Assembly: GCA_049325055.1 (NCBI GenBank)
Contig: JBMOPB010000074.1
Coordinates: 1-51,230, forward strand
DNA length: 51,230 nt
Reading direction: 5' to 3'
Source: BRHc4a sp049325055
GTDB lineage: Bacteria > Bacillota > Desulfotomaculia > Desulfotomaculales > Desulfocucumaceae
The notes below the pieces were generated by a model that worked only from the letters and a program-made list of their open reading frames with translations, searched no databases and was not told the origin of the DNA. Positions 32,904 to 40,847 of this stretch are shown here, one piece after another (the stretch's first letter is position 1; every line of letters starts with the position of its first letter). The position numbers and the translations under genes are program-made.

Positions 32904-34058
32904 ATGGATTTCAACATTTCCGACGAAATCAGGGACATGAAGAGGACGCTGAGGGATTTCGTGGACAATGAGGTCGACGCCTTCAGCATGACGATAGAGG
33001 AAGAGGACAGGATACCCCAGCACCTCATAGACAAGGCGAAGGAAATGGGGCTTTTTGGCATGAGCATCCCCGAACAGTACGGCGGGCTGGGGCTCTCCAT
33101 GCTGGACCGCTGCCTTTTGCTGGAGGAGCTGGGCAGGGCAAACATGAGCTTCACCACCTATATAGGGGCACATATAGGAATAGGCAGCACCGGGATAGTT
33201 GAAATGGCCAGCGAAAAAACAAAGCAAAAATACCTCCCCGCCATGGCCAGCGGGGAAAAGCTGGCTGCCTTCGCCCTCACCGAGCCCGATGCCGGGTCTG
33301 ACGCGTCCAGTATGAAAACCACGGCGGTGCTGAAAGGCGACAAGTGGATATTAAACGGGATGAAACATTTTATCACCAACGCCCCGGAGGCCGATATTTT
33401 TACAGTAATAGCCGTTACTGACCGGGCAAAGGGGACCGGGGGAGGGTATACCGCCTTCGTGGTGGAAAAAAGCTTTCCCGGCTTTTCCATCGGCACCATT
33501 GAGAAAAAAATGGGGTTAAGGGGATCCCATACCTCGGAGGTTGTTTTTGAGGACTGTGAGGTTCCTGCCGAAAATGTTCTGGGTCAAGTGGGGAGAGGCT
33601 ACGCCGGCGCACTAAGGATACTGAGCAAAGGCCGTGTGGCCCTTGGGGCGCGGTGCGTGGGAGCCTGCGACAAGCTGGTTGAGCTGTGCTCCAGGTATGC
33701 CCAGCAAAGGGTTCAGTTCGGAAAGCCCATAGCCGGCTTCCAGGCCATACAGTGGATGCTGGCGGAGATGGCCACCGACACCGAGGCCGCCCGGGCACTT
33801 ACCTACAGGGTTGCCTGGATGGTGGACCAGGGACTGCCGGTGGTAAAGGAGGGCCCCATGGTCAAGCTGTTCGCCTCCGAGGCCCTGGCCAGGGTGGCGG
33901 ACAAGGCGGTGCAGGTATACGGAGGAATGGGCTATATGAAGGAGTTTCCTGTGGAGCGCTTTTACCGTGACGCCAGGATCACAAGGCTGTACGAGGGCAC
34001 CAACGAGATACAGAGGATGGTCATCGCCGGCAGGCTGCTGAAGGAGTTTCAAATATAA
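32904..34058 (+). CDS. acyl-CoA dehydrogenase, short-chain type
   Basis: A 384-residue acyl-CoA dehydrogenase of standard length. FALTEPDAGSDASSM (about 122) forms part of the FAD site, and Glu364 in YEGTNEIQ is the catalytic base at the position used by short/medium-chain enzymes. It probably interconverts butyryl-CoA and crotonyl-CoA. AAAGGAGG precedes the ATG. A 76-base gap with repeated CCTTAACA units separates it from the crotonase. No etfAB pair is next to it, so the electron acceptor is encoded elsewhere. Confidence 0.92.
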   Translation: MDFNISDEIRDMKRTLRDFVDNEVDAFSMTIEEEDRIPQHLIDKAKEMGLFGMSIPEQYGGLGLSMLDRCLLLEELGRANMSFTTYIGAHIGIGSTGIVEMASEKTKQKYLPAMASGEKLAAFALTEPDAGSDASSMKTTAVLKGDKWILNGMKHFITNAPEADIFTVIAVTDRAKGTGGGYTAFVVEKSFPGFSIGTIEKKMGLRGSHTSEVVFEDCEVPAENVLGQVGRGYAGALRILSKGRVALGARCVGACDKLVELCSRYAQQRVQFGKPIAGFQAIQWMLAEMATDTEAARALTYRVAWMVDQGLPVVKEGPMVKLFASEALARVADKAVQVYGGMGYMKEFPVERFYRDARITRLYEGTNEIQRMVIAGRLLKEFQI

Positions 34059-34164
34059 GCTTATATACAACCTGGAAAACCCGCTACTGGAGACAAGATA
34101 TACAAATCAGCATGGCCAGCTGGTCATGATTTCCAGGACAAGTATTATTGAGAGGCATTAGGAG

Positions 34165-34701
34165 GTGCGGTTTATAAGCGCAGACTTTTCGATGGGGGAC
34201 ACGTTTCAGGAATATAAAAAGGCGCCAATCAGCCGGCTGCAGCTGGTTAGATTCGCCGGGGCGTCAGGAGATTTTAACCCGATTCACCTCTTCAACGAGG
34301 TGGGAGAAAAGGCCGGCACCGGCGGTGTCATCGCCCATGGAATGCTGGTGATGGGTATGGTGGGGGAGGCAATAACCCACTGGGTGCCCAGAAAGGCATT
34401 AAAGAAAATATCAGTACGCTTTAAGGGAATGACATTTCCCGGAGATGAGATAACAGTGGCGGGAAAGATAATCGATGTTGTAAAGAACGGTGAGGGAACC
34501 AGGATTGTATGCGAGGTAACGGCAAAAGACCAAAAGGCCGCCACCGAAGAGGAAATAATCAATTTCTGCAAGGAAAGGCTTACTCCTTACAAGGTGCCCA
34601 AGCTGGTGGAGTTCCGGACGGAGCTGCCCAAATCGGCGGTGGGCAAGCTTTTGCGCAGGATGCTGATAGATGAGGAAATAAAGAAACAATCAGATAAGTG
34701 A
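34165..34701 (+). CDS. chimera: MaoC-like hot-dog domain fused to the C-terminal tail of an acyl-CoA synthetase
   Basis: A 178-residue protein in two parts. Residues about 10-125 are a MaoC-type hot-dog domain with the hydratase motif FAGASGDFNPIH. Residues about 129-175 (TEEEIINFCKERLTPYKVPK, then PKSAVGKLLRR) are the C-terminal subdomain of an AMP-binding acyl-CoA synthetase, including the conserved adenylation lysine region. The large N-terminal adenylation domain is absent. The frame is uninterrupted and starts at GTG 34165 (GAGAGG nine bases upstream); ATG 34192 is an alternative. It looks like an in-frame deletion that joined two neighbouring genes, or a genuine small fusion. Hydratase function may survive; ligase function cannot. 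Confidence 0.8.
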   Translation: MRFISADFSMGDTFQEYKKAPISRLQLVRFAGASGDFNPIHLFNEVGEKAGTGGVIAHGMLVMGMVGEAITHWVPRKALKKISVRFKGMTFPGDEITVAGKIIDVVKNGEGTRIVCEVTAKDQKAATEEEIINFCKERLTPYKVPKLVEFRTELPKSAVGKLLRRMLIDEEIKKQSDK

Positions 34702-34791
34702 TTGAAGGGAAGCATCGGCTTAAGATATGATGGACTAAAGCCATGATCCGGCAAATCCCGGTGATTTACTTCCCAGAAAGGACTGATCTGA

Positions 34792-36237
34792 TTGAAAACT
34801 GCGCAGGAATACATAGACAGCATAAAAAGGCTTAAATTTAAAGCCTATGCCCTTGGTAAAAAGATTGACTGCCCGGCCGAACACCCCCTCATCATTCCTT
34901 CCCTCAACGCCGTGGCCATGACATATGAACTGGCCTGGGACAACTCGTGCCAGGGCTTGGCCACAGCTGTTTCGCATTTAACTGGTAATACCGTCAACCG
35001 GTTTACCCACATTCACCGCAGCACCGGGGACCTGGTGAACAAGGTTAAGCTGCAGCGCCTGCTGGGCCAGAAGACCGGGACCTGCTTCCAGCGCTGCGTG
35101 GGCATGGACGCCATGAACGCCCTGGCCAGCACCACCTTTGAGATGGACCGGGAAATGGGTACCGGCTACCACAGTAGGTTTAATGATTTCCTGCGGTATG
35201 TTCAGGACAATGACCTGGTGTGCGACGGGGCCATGACCGACCCCAAGGGTGACCGGAGCAGGCGCCCGGGTCAGCAGGACGACCCGGACCTTTTTGTGCG
35301 GGTGGTGGAGGAGGGGGAAAGGGGCATCGTGGTAAAAGGGGCCAAGCTGCACCAGACCGGCGCACTCAATTCCCATGAGATTATCGTCATGCCCACCATT
35401 TCCCTGCGGGATGAGGACGCGGACTACGCCGTCTCCTTTGCTGTGCCCAGCGACAGCCCGGGGATTACCTACATACTGGGCCGGCAGGCTTCGGACACCA
35501 GGAAACTGGAGGGCGGAGACATTGATATGGGCAACTCCAGGTTCGGGGGACAGGAGTGCCTGGTGATTTTTGAAAATGTTTTCGTGCCCTGGGAAAGGGT
35601 TTTCATGTACCGGGAGGTAAAATTCGCCGGAATGCTGGTGGAACGCTTTGCCGGCTATCACAGGCAGAGTTACGGCGGCTGCAAGGTGGGTGTGGGGGAT
35701 GTGCTTATAGGGGCGGTGGCCAATCTTCTGGATTACCACGGCCTGGGCAATGCTTCCCATGCCAGGGACAAGCTGGTGGAGATGATACATCTGAATGAAA
35801 CTTTGTACGCCTGCGGGCTGGCCTGCTCCACCGAGGGGAAGCCCACCGGATCGGGCACCTACCTCATTGACCTGCTGCTGGCCAATGTGTGCAAGCTTAA
35901 CGTTACCAGGTTTCCATACGAAATAGCCCGGCTGGCCGAGGATCTGGCCGGCGGGCTGATGGTTACCGCCCCTTCGGAATTTGACCTGCGGAATCCCGAA
36001 ACAGGACCCTTTATTCAAAAATACCTGCGGGGAATCAGCGGGGTATCGGCGGAGTGCCGCCTCAGGATGCTCAGGCTGGTGGAAAACATCACCATAGGGG
36101 CGGCTGCGGTGGCGTACAGGACCGAATCCATGCACGGCGCAGGGTCTCCCCAGGCCATGAAGGTGATGATAACCCGGCAGGCCCGGCTGGAGGAAAAGAA
36201 ACAAATGGCCCGTAAGCTGGCGGGGGTAAAGGACTGA
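34792..36237 (+). CDS. abfD: 4-hydroxybutyryl-CoA dehydratase / vinylacetyl-CoA delta-isomerase
   Basis: A 481-residue flavin and [4Fe-4S] enzyme. Cys98 and Cys102 (GTCFQRCVG) and His290 and Cys297 (HRQSYGGC) match in spacing the four cluster ligands known for the Clostridium aminobutyricum enzyme (Cys99, Cys103, His292, Cys299). The fold is the HpaB/acyl-CoA dehydrogenase-like family. It dehydrates 4-hydroxybutyryl-CoA to crotonyl-CoA by radical chemistry, feeding the crotonase and Hbd upstream. It is the last gene of the operon. The start at TTG 34792 gives a normal-length protein. Confidence 0.93.
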   Translation: MKTAQEYIDSIKRLKFKAYALGKKIDCPAEHPLIIPSLNAVAMTYELAWDNSCQGLATAVSHLTGNTVNRFTHIHRSTGDLVNKVKLQRLLGQKTGTCFQRCVGMDAMNALASTTFEMDREMGTGYHSRFNDFLRYVQDNDLVCDGAMTDPKGDRSRRPGQQDDPDLFVRVVEEGERGIVVKGAKLHQTGALNSHEIIVMPTISLRDEDADYAVSFAVPSDSPGITYILGRQASDTRKLEGGDIDMGNSRFGGQECLVIFENVFVPWERVFMYREVKFAGMLVERFAGYHRQSYGGCKVGVGDVLIGAVANLLDYHGLGNASHARDKLVEMIHLNETLYACGLACSTEGKPTGSGTYLIDLLLANVCKLNVTRFPYEIARLAEDLAGGLMVTAPSEFDLRNPETGPFIQKYLRGISGVSAECRLRMLRLVENITIGAAAVAYRTESMHGAGSPQAMKVMITRQARLEEKKQMARKLAGVKD

Positions 36238-36336
36238 TCAACGGGTCCGGTTTTAGTTTATGCGCCGGCGGTTTTTCCCATAAAGTCTATAATGTTATCA
36301 AGTGCGCAGGAGGTCTTTAGGAGTTCAAATAAAAAA

Positions 36337-36360
36337 CCCGCAGCCCTTTCGGACTGCGGG
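36337..36360 (-). terminator. terminator of tRNA-Pro (bidirectional form)
   Basis: CCCGCAG (36337-36343) pairs with CTGCGGG (36354-36360) with CC/GG extension and a TTTC loop. On the minus strand it is followed by six T (36331-36336). It also has four T on the plus side, so it may stop read-through from the catabolic operon. Confidence 0.85.
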
Positions 36361-36367
36361 TTTTCTC

Positions 36368-36445
36368 TGGTCGGAGCGACACGACTTGAACGTGCGGCCT
36401 CTACCACCCCAAGGTAGCGCTCTAGCCAAACTGAGCTACGCCCCG
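36368..36445 (-). tRNA. tRNA-Pro (GGG)
   Basis: On the minus strand the molecule begins CGGGGCG and ends CGCTCCG-A-CCA, with CCA encoded (36368-36370). The anticodon stem CTACC/GGTAG frames the loop TTGGGGT, giving anticodon GGG (codon CCC). The D-arm GCTCAG and T-loop TTCAAGT are normal. The acceptor stem has one G-U pair. Confidence 0.95.
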
Positions 36446-36463
36446 ATTACTTCTGCAAAGGTT

Positions 36464-36492
36464 ATTTTACATGGTTTAAAGGGTAAAGTCAA
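36464..36492 (-). promoter_or_regulatory. sigma-A promoter of tRNA-Pro
   Basis: On the minus strand: TTGACT (36487-36492), 17-base spacer, TAAAAT (36464-36469). Transcription would begin near 36456, about ten bases before the mature tRNA. Confidence 0.8.
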
Positions 36493-36783
36493 GGTAATTC
36501 GCCATATCTTTTATTGGCTAAGGCGCCAAAAAATAATCCTCCAGTCATTTTACGTCATAATACCTGAATATGTCACAGGGTATGTTCAAATAACTTGTTG
36601 CGCAGCGGAGGGGGTTGGTGGTAACTTTAATAGTTGGGGATGTATAAGAAAGAAGTGAAATGGCTATTGGCTATTGGCTTTTTGAACTCTGTGATCTCTG
36701 TGTCCTCTGTGGTTAAAAAATTATTGCGGCATGGGTGACTGAATTCTGTATTCCTTAAGAGTGTCACATTTTTTAACCCTGCT
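36493..36783. repeat. gene-free stretch with degenerate intergenic repeat
   Basis: No gene seen. Around 36660-36717 a tandem GGCTATT-type run is followed by CTCTGTGATCTCTGTGTCCT and CTGTGGTTAAAA. This low-complexity CTCTGTG pattern looks like a dispersed intergenic repeat. The sigma-factor promoter must lie in the last 100 bases, but no clear boxes were found. Confidence 0.4.
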
Positions 36784-37341
36784 GTGTTATATAGGCGAGC
36801 TGCAAAATTGGGGAGGTGGCCGGCCATTTTCCCGCAGGCTGATGACGCGCTGGAAATCCAGGAGAATTTTTACCGCTTTTACCCCGCTCTGTGCCGCCAG
36901 GTCACCTTCATTTTGGGTGATAAGGGTTTGGCGGAGGATATTGCCCAGGAGGCTTTTATAAAGCTGTGCCAGTCTCCTCCAAAAGACATGCGGGCTGTGG
37001 GGGGGTGGCTTTTCCAGGTGGCGAAAAACCTTGCGTTAAACCTGGTCAGGAGTGAAAAGAGCCGGTTGCGGAGGGAGTCCAGGGTATACAGTGAATGCTG
37101 CCCGGAGGTTTCGTCCGAGGAAATTGTCATAAGAAAGGAAGAAGCGGAAATGGTTCACAGGGTTTTGAATTCCCTTTGTGAAAGGGACAGAACCTGTCTG
37201 ATCATGAAATTTTCCGGATTCAGCTACGATGAAATAGCAAGGGCGACAGGGGTAAAGAAGTCCTCGGTGGGGACCGTTATTGCCCGCGCGCAGGCCCGGT
37301 TCAGGGACAAAATCCTTGAGATTAAAGGAAGTGATATTTAA
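36784..37341 (+). CDS. ECF-like RNA polymerase sigma factor
   Basis: A 185-residue sigma-70 family protein. Region 2 (YPALCRQVTFILGDKGLAED, then IAQEAFIKL) lies about 34-63. Region 4 (GFSYDEIARATGVKKSSVGT) lies about 147-166, with a short linker, as in extracytoplasmic-function sigma factors. The start is uncertain: GTG 36784 has no site, while GGGGAGG at 36810-36816 precedes only an ATT at 36826, which would make a 171-residue protein starting near the usual place. The next gene's ATG follows the stop directly, marking a sigma/anti-sigma pair. Confidence 0.85.
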   Translation: MLYRRAAKLGRWPAIFPQADDALEIQENFYRFYPALCRQVTFILGDKGLAEDIAQEAFIKLCQSPPKDMRAVGGWLFQVAKNLALNLVRSEKSRLRRESRVYSECCPEVSSEEIVIRKEEAEMVHRVLNSLCERDRTCLIMKFSGFSYDEIARATGVKKSSVGTVIARAQARFRDKILEIKGSDI

Positions 37342-38451
37342 ATGTGCTATGATGAAGGCCGCATTCAGTCATATATTGACGGTGAGCTGGAAGGCAGCGA
37401 AATGGATGAGATCCAGGAGCACCTGGAAATATGCCGTGAGTGCAGGGTGGTCTACGACAGGCTGCTTGAAAACGACATGCTGGTCAGGAATAGCATGGCG
37501 GGATTTATCGCTTCCGACAGGGAGAGGTTTGATGCGGAAAAAGCCTGGCGAAAGCTTAAGCTTGAAAACGCGGCTCAGGAAGAAATACCGAAGGGAAAGT
37601 GGCAATTTGATATGATGCTTAAAAAGGTTGCCACTGCCGCAGCAGCGGTGGCTTTGGTGGGACTGCTGGCCTTCAGTCCGGTAAGCGGCATGGCCAGTGA
37701 CTTCCTCACCATATTCAGGGTTGAAAAAGTCAAGGTTATTTCCATCACCCCAGAAGAAATGGCGCAAATGGATAAGTTGATGAGAGAAGGCGCCGGCGGG
37801 GTAAACATCAAAAATTTCGGAAAGATCGAGGTCAGGGGCAAACAGGAGGAGAAGCCGGTGACCGTTGAGGAGGCCGGGAAGTCTATTGACTTTGACCTTA
37901 AGATACCCGCGGTGGCTGGCTATAGCAAGCCGGAACTGAAAAAGCTGTCCGGATTCAGCGTTACCCTTACGCTGGATGTAAACAATGTCAATTCGGTTCT
38001 GAAGTCTCTGGGCAGTGGGGAAAGGCTGCCGGATGAGCTGAACGGCAAGGAGTTTACCCTTGAGGTTCCTCCCGCAATAATTGCAGATTATTCCGGAGCT
38101 GCGGGAAAAATAGTTTTGTCCCAGTCCCGGGGGCCGTCTGTGAGGACATCAGCCGGGGTGGACGTCAAAGCCATACGGCAGGCGCTTTTAAGCATACCAG
38201 CCCTGCCTGAGAGTCTCAGGCGGCAGCTGGCGGCTGTGGATGACTGGCAGCATACCGCCATGATTCCCCTTAAGAGCGGGCAGTACACCGAAGTTACTGT
38301 GAACGGGGCCGGCGGTGTGTTCATCAGGGGGGACGGAGGCCAGAATTCAGCGGGTGTGCTGGTATGGCAGAAAAACGGCGTTATATACGTCCTGGCGGGA
38401 GATTCGGTGAAACTGGACAGGGCGTTGGATATCGCCGGAAAAATGAAATAA
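37342..38451 (+). CDS. zinc-finger anti-sigma factor with extracytoplasmic domain
   Basis: A 369-residue membrane protein. A cytoplasmic ZAS-type zinc-binding segment (His27, Cys31, Cys34 in HLEICREC) is followed by a linker, one membrane helix (about 95-115) and an extracytoplasmic region of about 250 residues. It should hold the 36784 sigma factor inactive until an envelope signal arrives. The outer domain (FDLKIPAVAGYSKPELKKL onward) resembles DUF4367-like sensor domains but was not firmly identified. Its ATG abuts the sigma stop (TAAATG), so the two are translationally coupled. Confidence 0.85.
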   Translation: MCYDEGRIQSYIDGELEGSEMDEIQEHLEICRECRVVYDRLLENDMLVRNSMAGFIASDRERFDAEKAWRKLKLENAAQEEIPKGKWQFDMMLKKVATAAAAVALVGLLAFSPVSGMASDFLTIFRVEKVKVISITPEEMAQMDKLMREGAGGVNIKNFGKIEVRGKQEEKPVTVEEAGKSIDFDLKIPAVAGYSKPELKKLSGFSVTLTLDVNNVNSVLKSLGSGERLPDELNGKEFTLEVPPAIIADYSGAAGKIVLSQSRGPSVRTSAGVDVKAIRQALLSIPALPESLRRQLAAVDDWQHTAMIPLKSGQYTEVTVNGAGGVFIRGDGGQNSAGVLVWQKNGVIYVLAGDSVKLDRALDIAGKMK

Positions 38452-38485
38452 AATAAACCGGGAGTGGAAAATCTGGCACCGGGGA

Positions 38486-38537
38486 GCCGGATGACAGGAG
38501 TCAGCGGTGTGATAAACCTCTGACTCCTCTATTCGGC
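38486..38537 (+). other. hairpin between anti-sigma and ABC transporter genes
   Basis: AGGAGTCAG (38496-38504) pairs perfectly with CTGACTCCT (38520-38528); GCCG (38486-38489) and CGGC (38534-38537) can pair outside. No T-run follows. It lies 45-95 bases before the ABC ATPase start and could be a partial terminator or an mRNA-stability element. Confidence 0.55.
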
Positions 38538-38581
38538 TTCCTGACATCAATATCAATACTTGTTATACGGGAGACGGTTGA

Positions 38582-39490
38582 ATGAGTCTGGCCATACAGA
38601 CGGACGAACTGACAAAAATGTACGGCGGCCGGTTAGGCTGCCGGAAGATTTGCCTGTCTATTCCTGAAGGGCAGATATTCGGTTTTCTGGGACCCAACGG
38701 TGCCGGTAAGAGCACGCTGGTGAAAATGCTTGTGGGCCTTATCAGGCCCACATCGGGCAGCGCCCGGCTGCTTGGAAAACCGCTGGGAAACTTTGAGGTC
38801 AGAAAAAAAATAGGATACCTGCCGGAGAACTTTAGCTATCATGAGTGGCTTACCGGCCGGCAGCTCTTAGAGTTTCACGCTTCACTATACAAAATGGACA
38901 GGAAGACAAGGTCCCGCCGGATACCGCTGGTGATGGACATGGTGGGCATTTCCGGGGCCGCCGGGCAAAAGGTGAGAACTTACAGCAAGGGGATGCGGCA
39001 GAGGCTTGGAATAGCCTGCGCGCTGCTGCCCGACCCGGATCTTCTTTTTCTGGACGAGCCCACCTCCGCCCTGGACCCGCTGGGCCGCCGGGAAGTGAGA
39101 GAAGTAATGCTGGGGCTTAAGGAAAGGGGAAAAACAGTTTTCTTAAACAGCCACCTTTTGAGCGAGGTGGAAATGATCTGTGACCAGGTGGCCTTTATCA
39201 AGGGAGGCAGGATAATCGCCCAGGGAGACCCCGCGGAAATGGGCGCGGACCGCATGGTTGTGGAGATTCAGGTGGACAGAGCCGGTGAAGTGCTTTTGAA
39301 AAAACTGGACTTGGTGGCAAGTGTAGTGGGTGCCAGCGGGAACACCATAAGGATCGCTGTGGAGAAAAGGGAGGACATTCCCCAATTGGCCGAGGCGGCA
39401 GTCAGGAGCGGGGCCAAGCTGTACAGGCTGGCCCACGAAAAGGTCTCATTGGAGGAAATATTTGTAACCCTCTTAAAGGAGGGAGATTAA
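38582..39490 (+). CDS. ABC transporter ATP-binding protein
   Basis: A 302-residue ABC ATPase with Walker A GPNGAGKST (about 39), the Q-loop at YLPENFSYHEW, the signature YSKGMRQRLGIA, Walker B LLFLDEPTSALDP and the H-loop at NSHLL. The C-terminal 80 residues match the regulatory extension of exporter-type ATPases (CcmA/DrrA-like). It powers the ABC-2 type permease that follows two bases later. The position behind a sigma/anti-sigma pair suggests an envelope-stress or antimicrobial export role, which is inference. Confidence 0.9.
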   Translation: MSLAIQTDELTKMYGGRLGCRKICLSIPEGQIFGFLGPNGAGKSTLVKMLVGLIRPTSGSARLLGKPLGNFEVRKKIGYLPENFSYHEWLTGRQLLEFHASLYKMDRKTRSRRIPLVMDMVGISGAAGQKVRTYSKGMRQRLGIACALLPDPDLLFLDEPTSALDPLGRREVREVMLGLKERGKTVFLNSHLLSEVEMICDQVAFIKGGRIIAQGDPAEMGADRMVVEIQVDRAGEVLLKKLDLVASVVGASGNTIRIAVEKREDIPQLAEAAVRSGAKLYRLAHEKVSLEEIFVTLLKEGD

Positions 39491-39492
39491 AG

Positions 39493-40326
39493 TTGTTTAC
39501 CATGTTGATGTTTACATTCCGGGAAGCTTTTACCCGCAAGGTGCTGCTTGTTTCGCTTGTAATGGCGGCGGTCTTCCTTGGCCTGTACTGGACCGGGGTG
39601 CACTACGCGGTAAAGGATATAAACAAGGCGCAGAACCAGATGCTGGCAGCGGTTCTTTATCCGCAGCTGCTGCTGTTCGGCCTGTATTTCGGGAGCTTTA
39701 TAGTTTCTTTCCTGGCCATACTTTCATCGGCGGGCATAATTTCCTCCGAAGTGGAAAACGGAAGCATCCAGGCCGTGATACCCAAGCCCATACGGCGCAG
39801 CGAGATTGTACTGGGAAAATTCCTGGGTCAGGGGATTTTTCTGGCCTCCTATGCCGCTTTACTATTCGGCGCAATATATGCGGTAATCTACACCAAGACG
39901 GGAATCAACCTGGCGGGGGTATGGCAGTCACTGCTGATTTTTTCCCTTCAGCCGGTGGTTCTGATGGCGGTGACGATGCTGTTTTCCACACTTTTCAGCA
40001 CCGTGGTGGCAGGCGCCGGCGCGTTCATGCTTTACGCGGTGGCGGTGGTGGGAGGTGTCATAGAGCAAATCGGGTGGCTTATCAACAATCTTTATCTCAG
40101 GAATGCGGGGATAATTTCAAGCCTGATGATGCCTGTGGACTCCCTTTACCGTAAAATAGCCAATGTAATGCTGAGGTCGGCGGATAATCCTCTTGCGGGC
40201 TTGCAGCAGATGGGCCCCTTTGGCAGTTCCGCCGAGCCCAGCGTCTGGATGGTGGTTTATTCCATAGCCTATGTTTTTGTAATGCTTGGCCTTTCAATAT
40301 ATTACTTCGGCAAAAAAGACATATAA
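39493..40326 (+). CDS. ABC-2 type transporter permease
   Basis: A 277-residue membrane protein with about six helices and the AGIISSEVENGSIQAVIPKP segment that contacts the ATPase in ABC-2 type exporters. TTG 39493 follows a GGAGGGA site and is two bases after the ATPase stop. The pair forms a complete minimal exporter. The substrate is unknown. Confidence 0.88.
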   Translation: MFTMLMFTFREAFTRKVLLVSLVMAAVFLGLYWTGVHYAVKDINKAQNQMLAAVLYPQLLLFGLYFGSFIVSFLAILSSAGIISSEVENGSIQAVIPKPIRRSEIVLGKFLGQGIFLASYAALLFGAIYAVIYTKTGINLAGVWQSLLIFSLQPVVLMAVTMLFSTLFSTVVAGAGAFMLYAVAVVGGVIEQIGWLINNLYLRNAGIISSLMMPVDSLYRKIANVMLRSADNPLAGLQQMGPFGSSAEPSVWMVVYSIAYVFVMLGLSIYYFGKKDI

Positions 40327-40449
40327 CATTGGAAGTTGGAGGTTAGAGGTCAGGGGTTGGATTTTGATGGAATAAACTTGTTGCCTGTGAGCAAAAATAA
40401 GGGATACGGCATAACCTGCAGCATGAAATATTTGAAAGGGCTGAAGGAA

Positions 40450-40668
40450 ATGCCGTCACTTTACTGGAACACGGACCTTTATCATCAGCCGGCGCTGGTG
40501 GTTTCGGGCCGTTTTGTTTTATCGGAAGGGGAAATGGCCGTGGCTTCGGGGGGACACGTTTTTATACTTATCCCCGACAGTGGGGAATACCGGGTGCTGT
40601 CCAGTTATGACACGGGGGGCCGGGGGGAATGGTGTGGATTATTAATCCCGGTGAAAAAGGTGCAATAA
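40450..40668 (+). CDS. 72-residue hypothetical protein
   Basis: A short frame with gene-like codon choice and a beta-rich sequence (LYHQPALVVSGRFVLSEGEM, then GGHVFILIP). AAAGGG lies nine bases before ATG 40450; an in-frame ATG at 40423 lacks a site. No family was recognised. The 5' flank (40328-40352) is a degenerate TTGGAAGTTGGAGG-type repeat. It could be a small soluble protein or a gene fragment. Confidence 0.4.
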   Translation: MPSLYWNTDLYHQPALVVSGRFVLSEGEMAVASGGHVFILIPDSGEYRVLSSYDTGGRGEWCGLLIPVKKVQ

Positions 40669-40847
40669 AAATGGTAACCCGTTCACTGGGGACGGCGGTA
40701 ACAGCCCTGGCAGGGACGGTGACCCGGGGTTTGCTGGAATCCCAACGTAAGGGGCGGGGTGTTGATGCCCGGCCAGGTACTGGTTATACCCTCCGCAAGC
40801 CGTCAGAAATTATAAAGCCTGGAGCTGTTTTCAGGGTTGCATCATTG
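40669..40847. other. gene-free stretch before a convergent gene
   Basis: An open frame from ATG 40671 runs on into the antisense of the 40848-41420 gene, so it is not trusted. No hairpin with a T-run was seen. Confidence 0.3.

Noticed and set aside
34978..36204. Long open frame (408 codons) on the minus strand
   Set aside because: It is the shadow of the 4-hydroxybutyryl-CoA dehydratase gene, which has all its active-site residues. The antisense protein is Pro/His/Gly-rich and unlike any fold.
36660..36717. Tandem-like run considered as a CRISPR or phage attachment site beside the tRNA gene
   Set aside because: No regular repeat-spacer pattern, no duplicated tRNA end and no integrase nearby. 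It is best read as a degenerate intergenic repeat.
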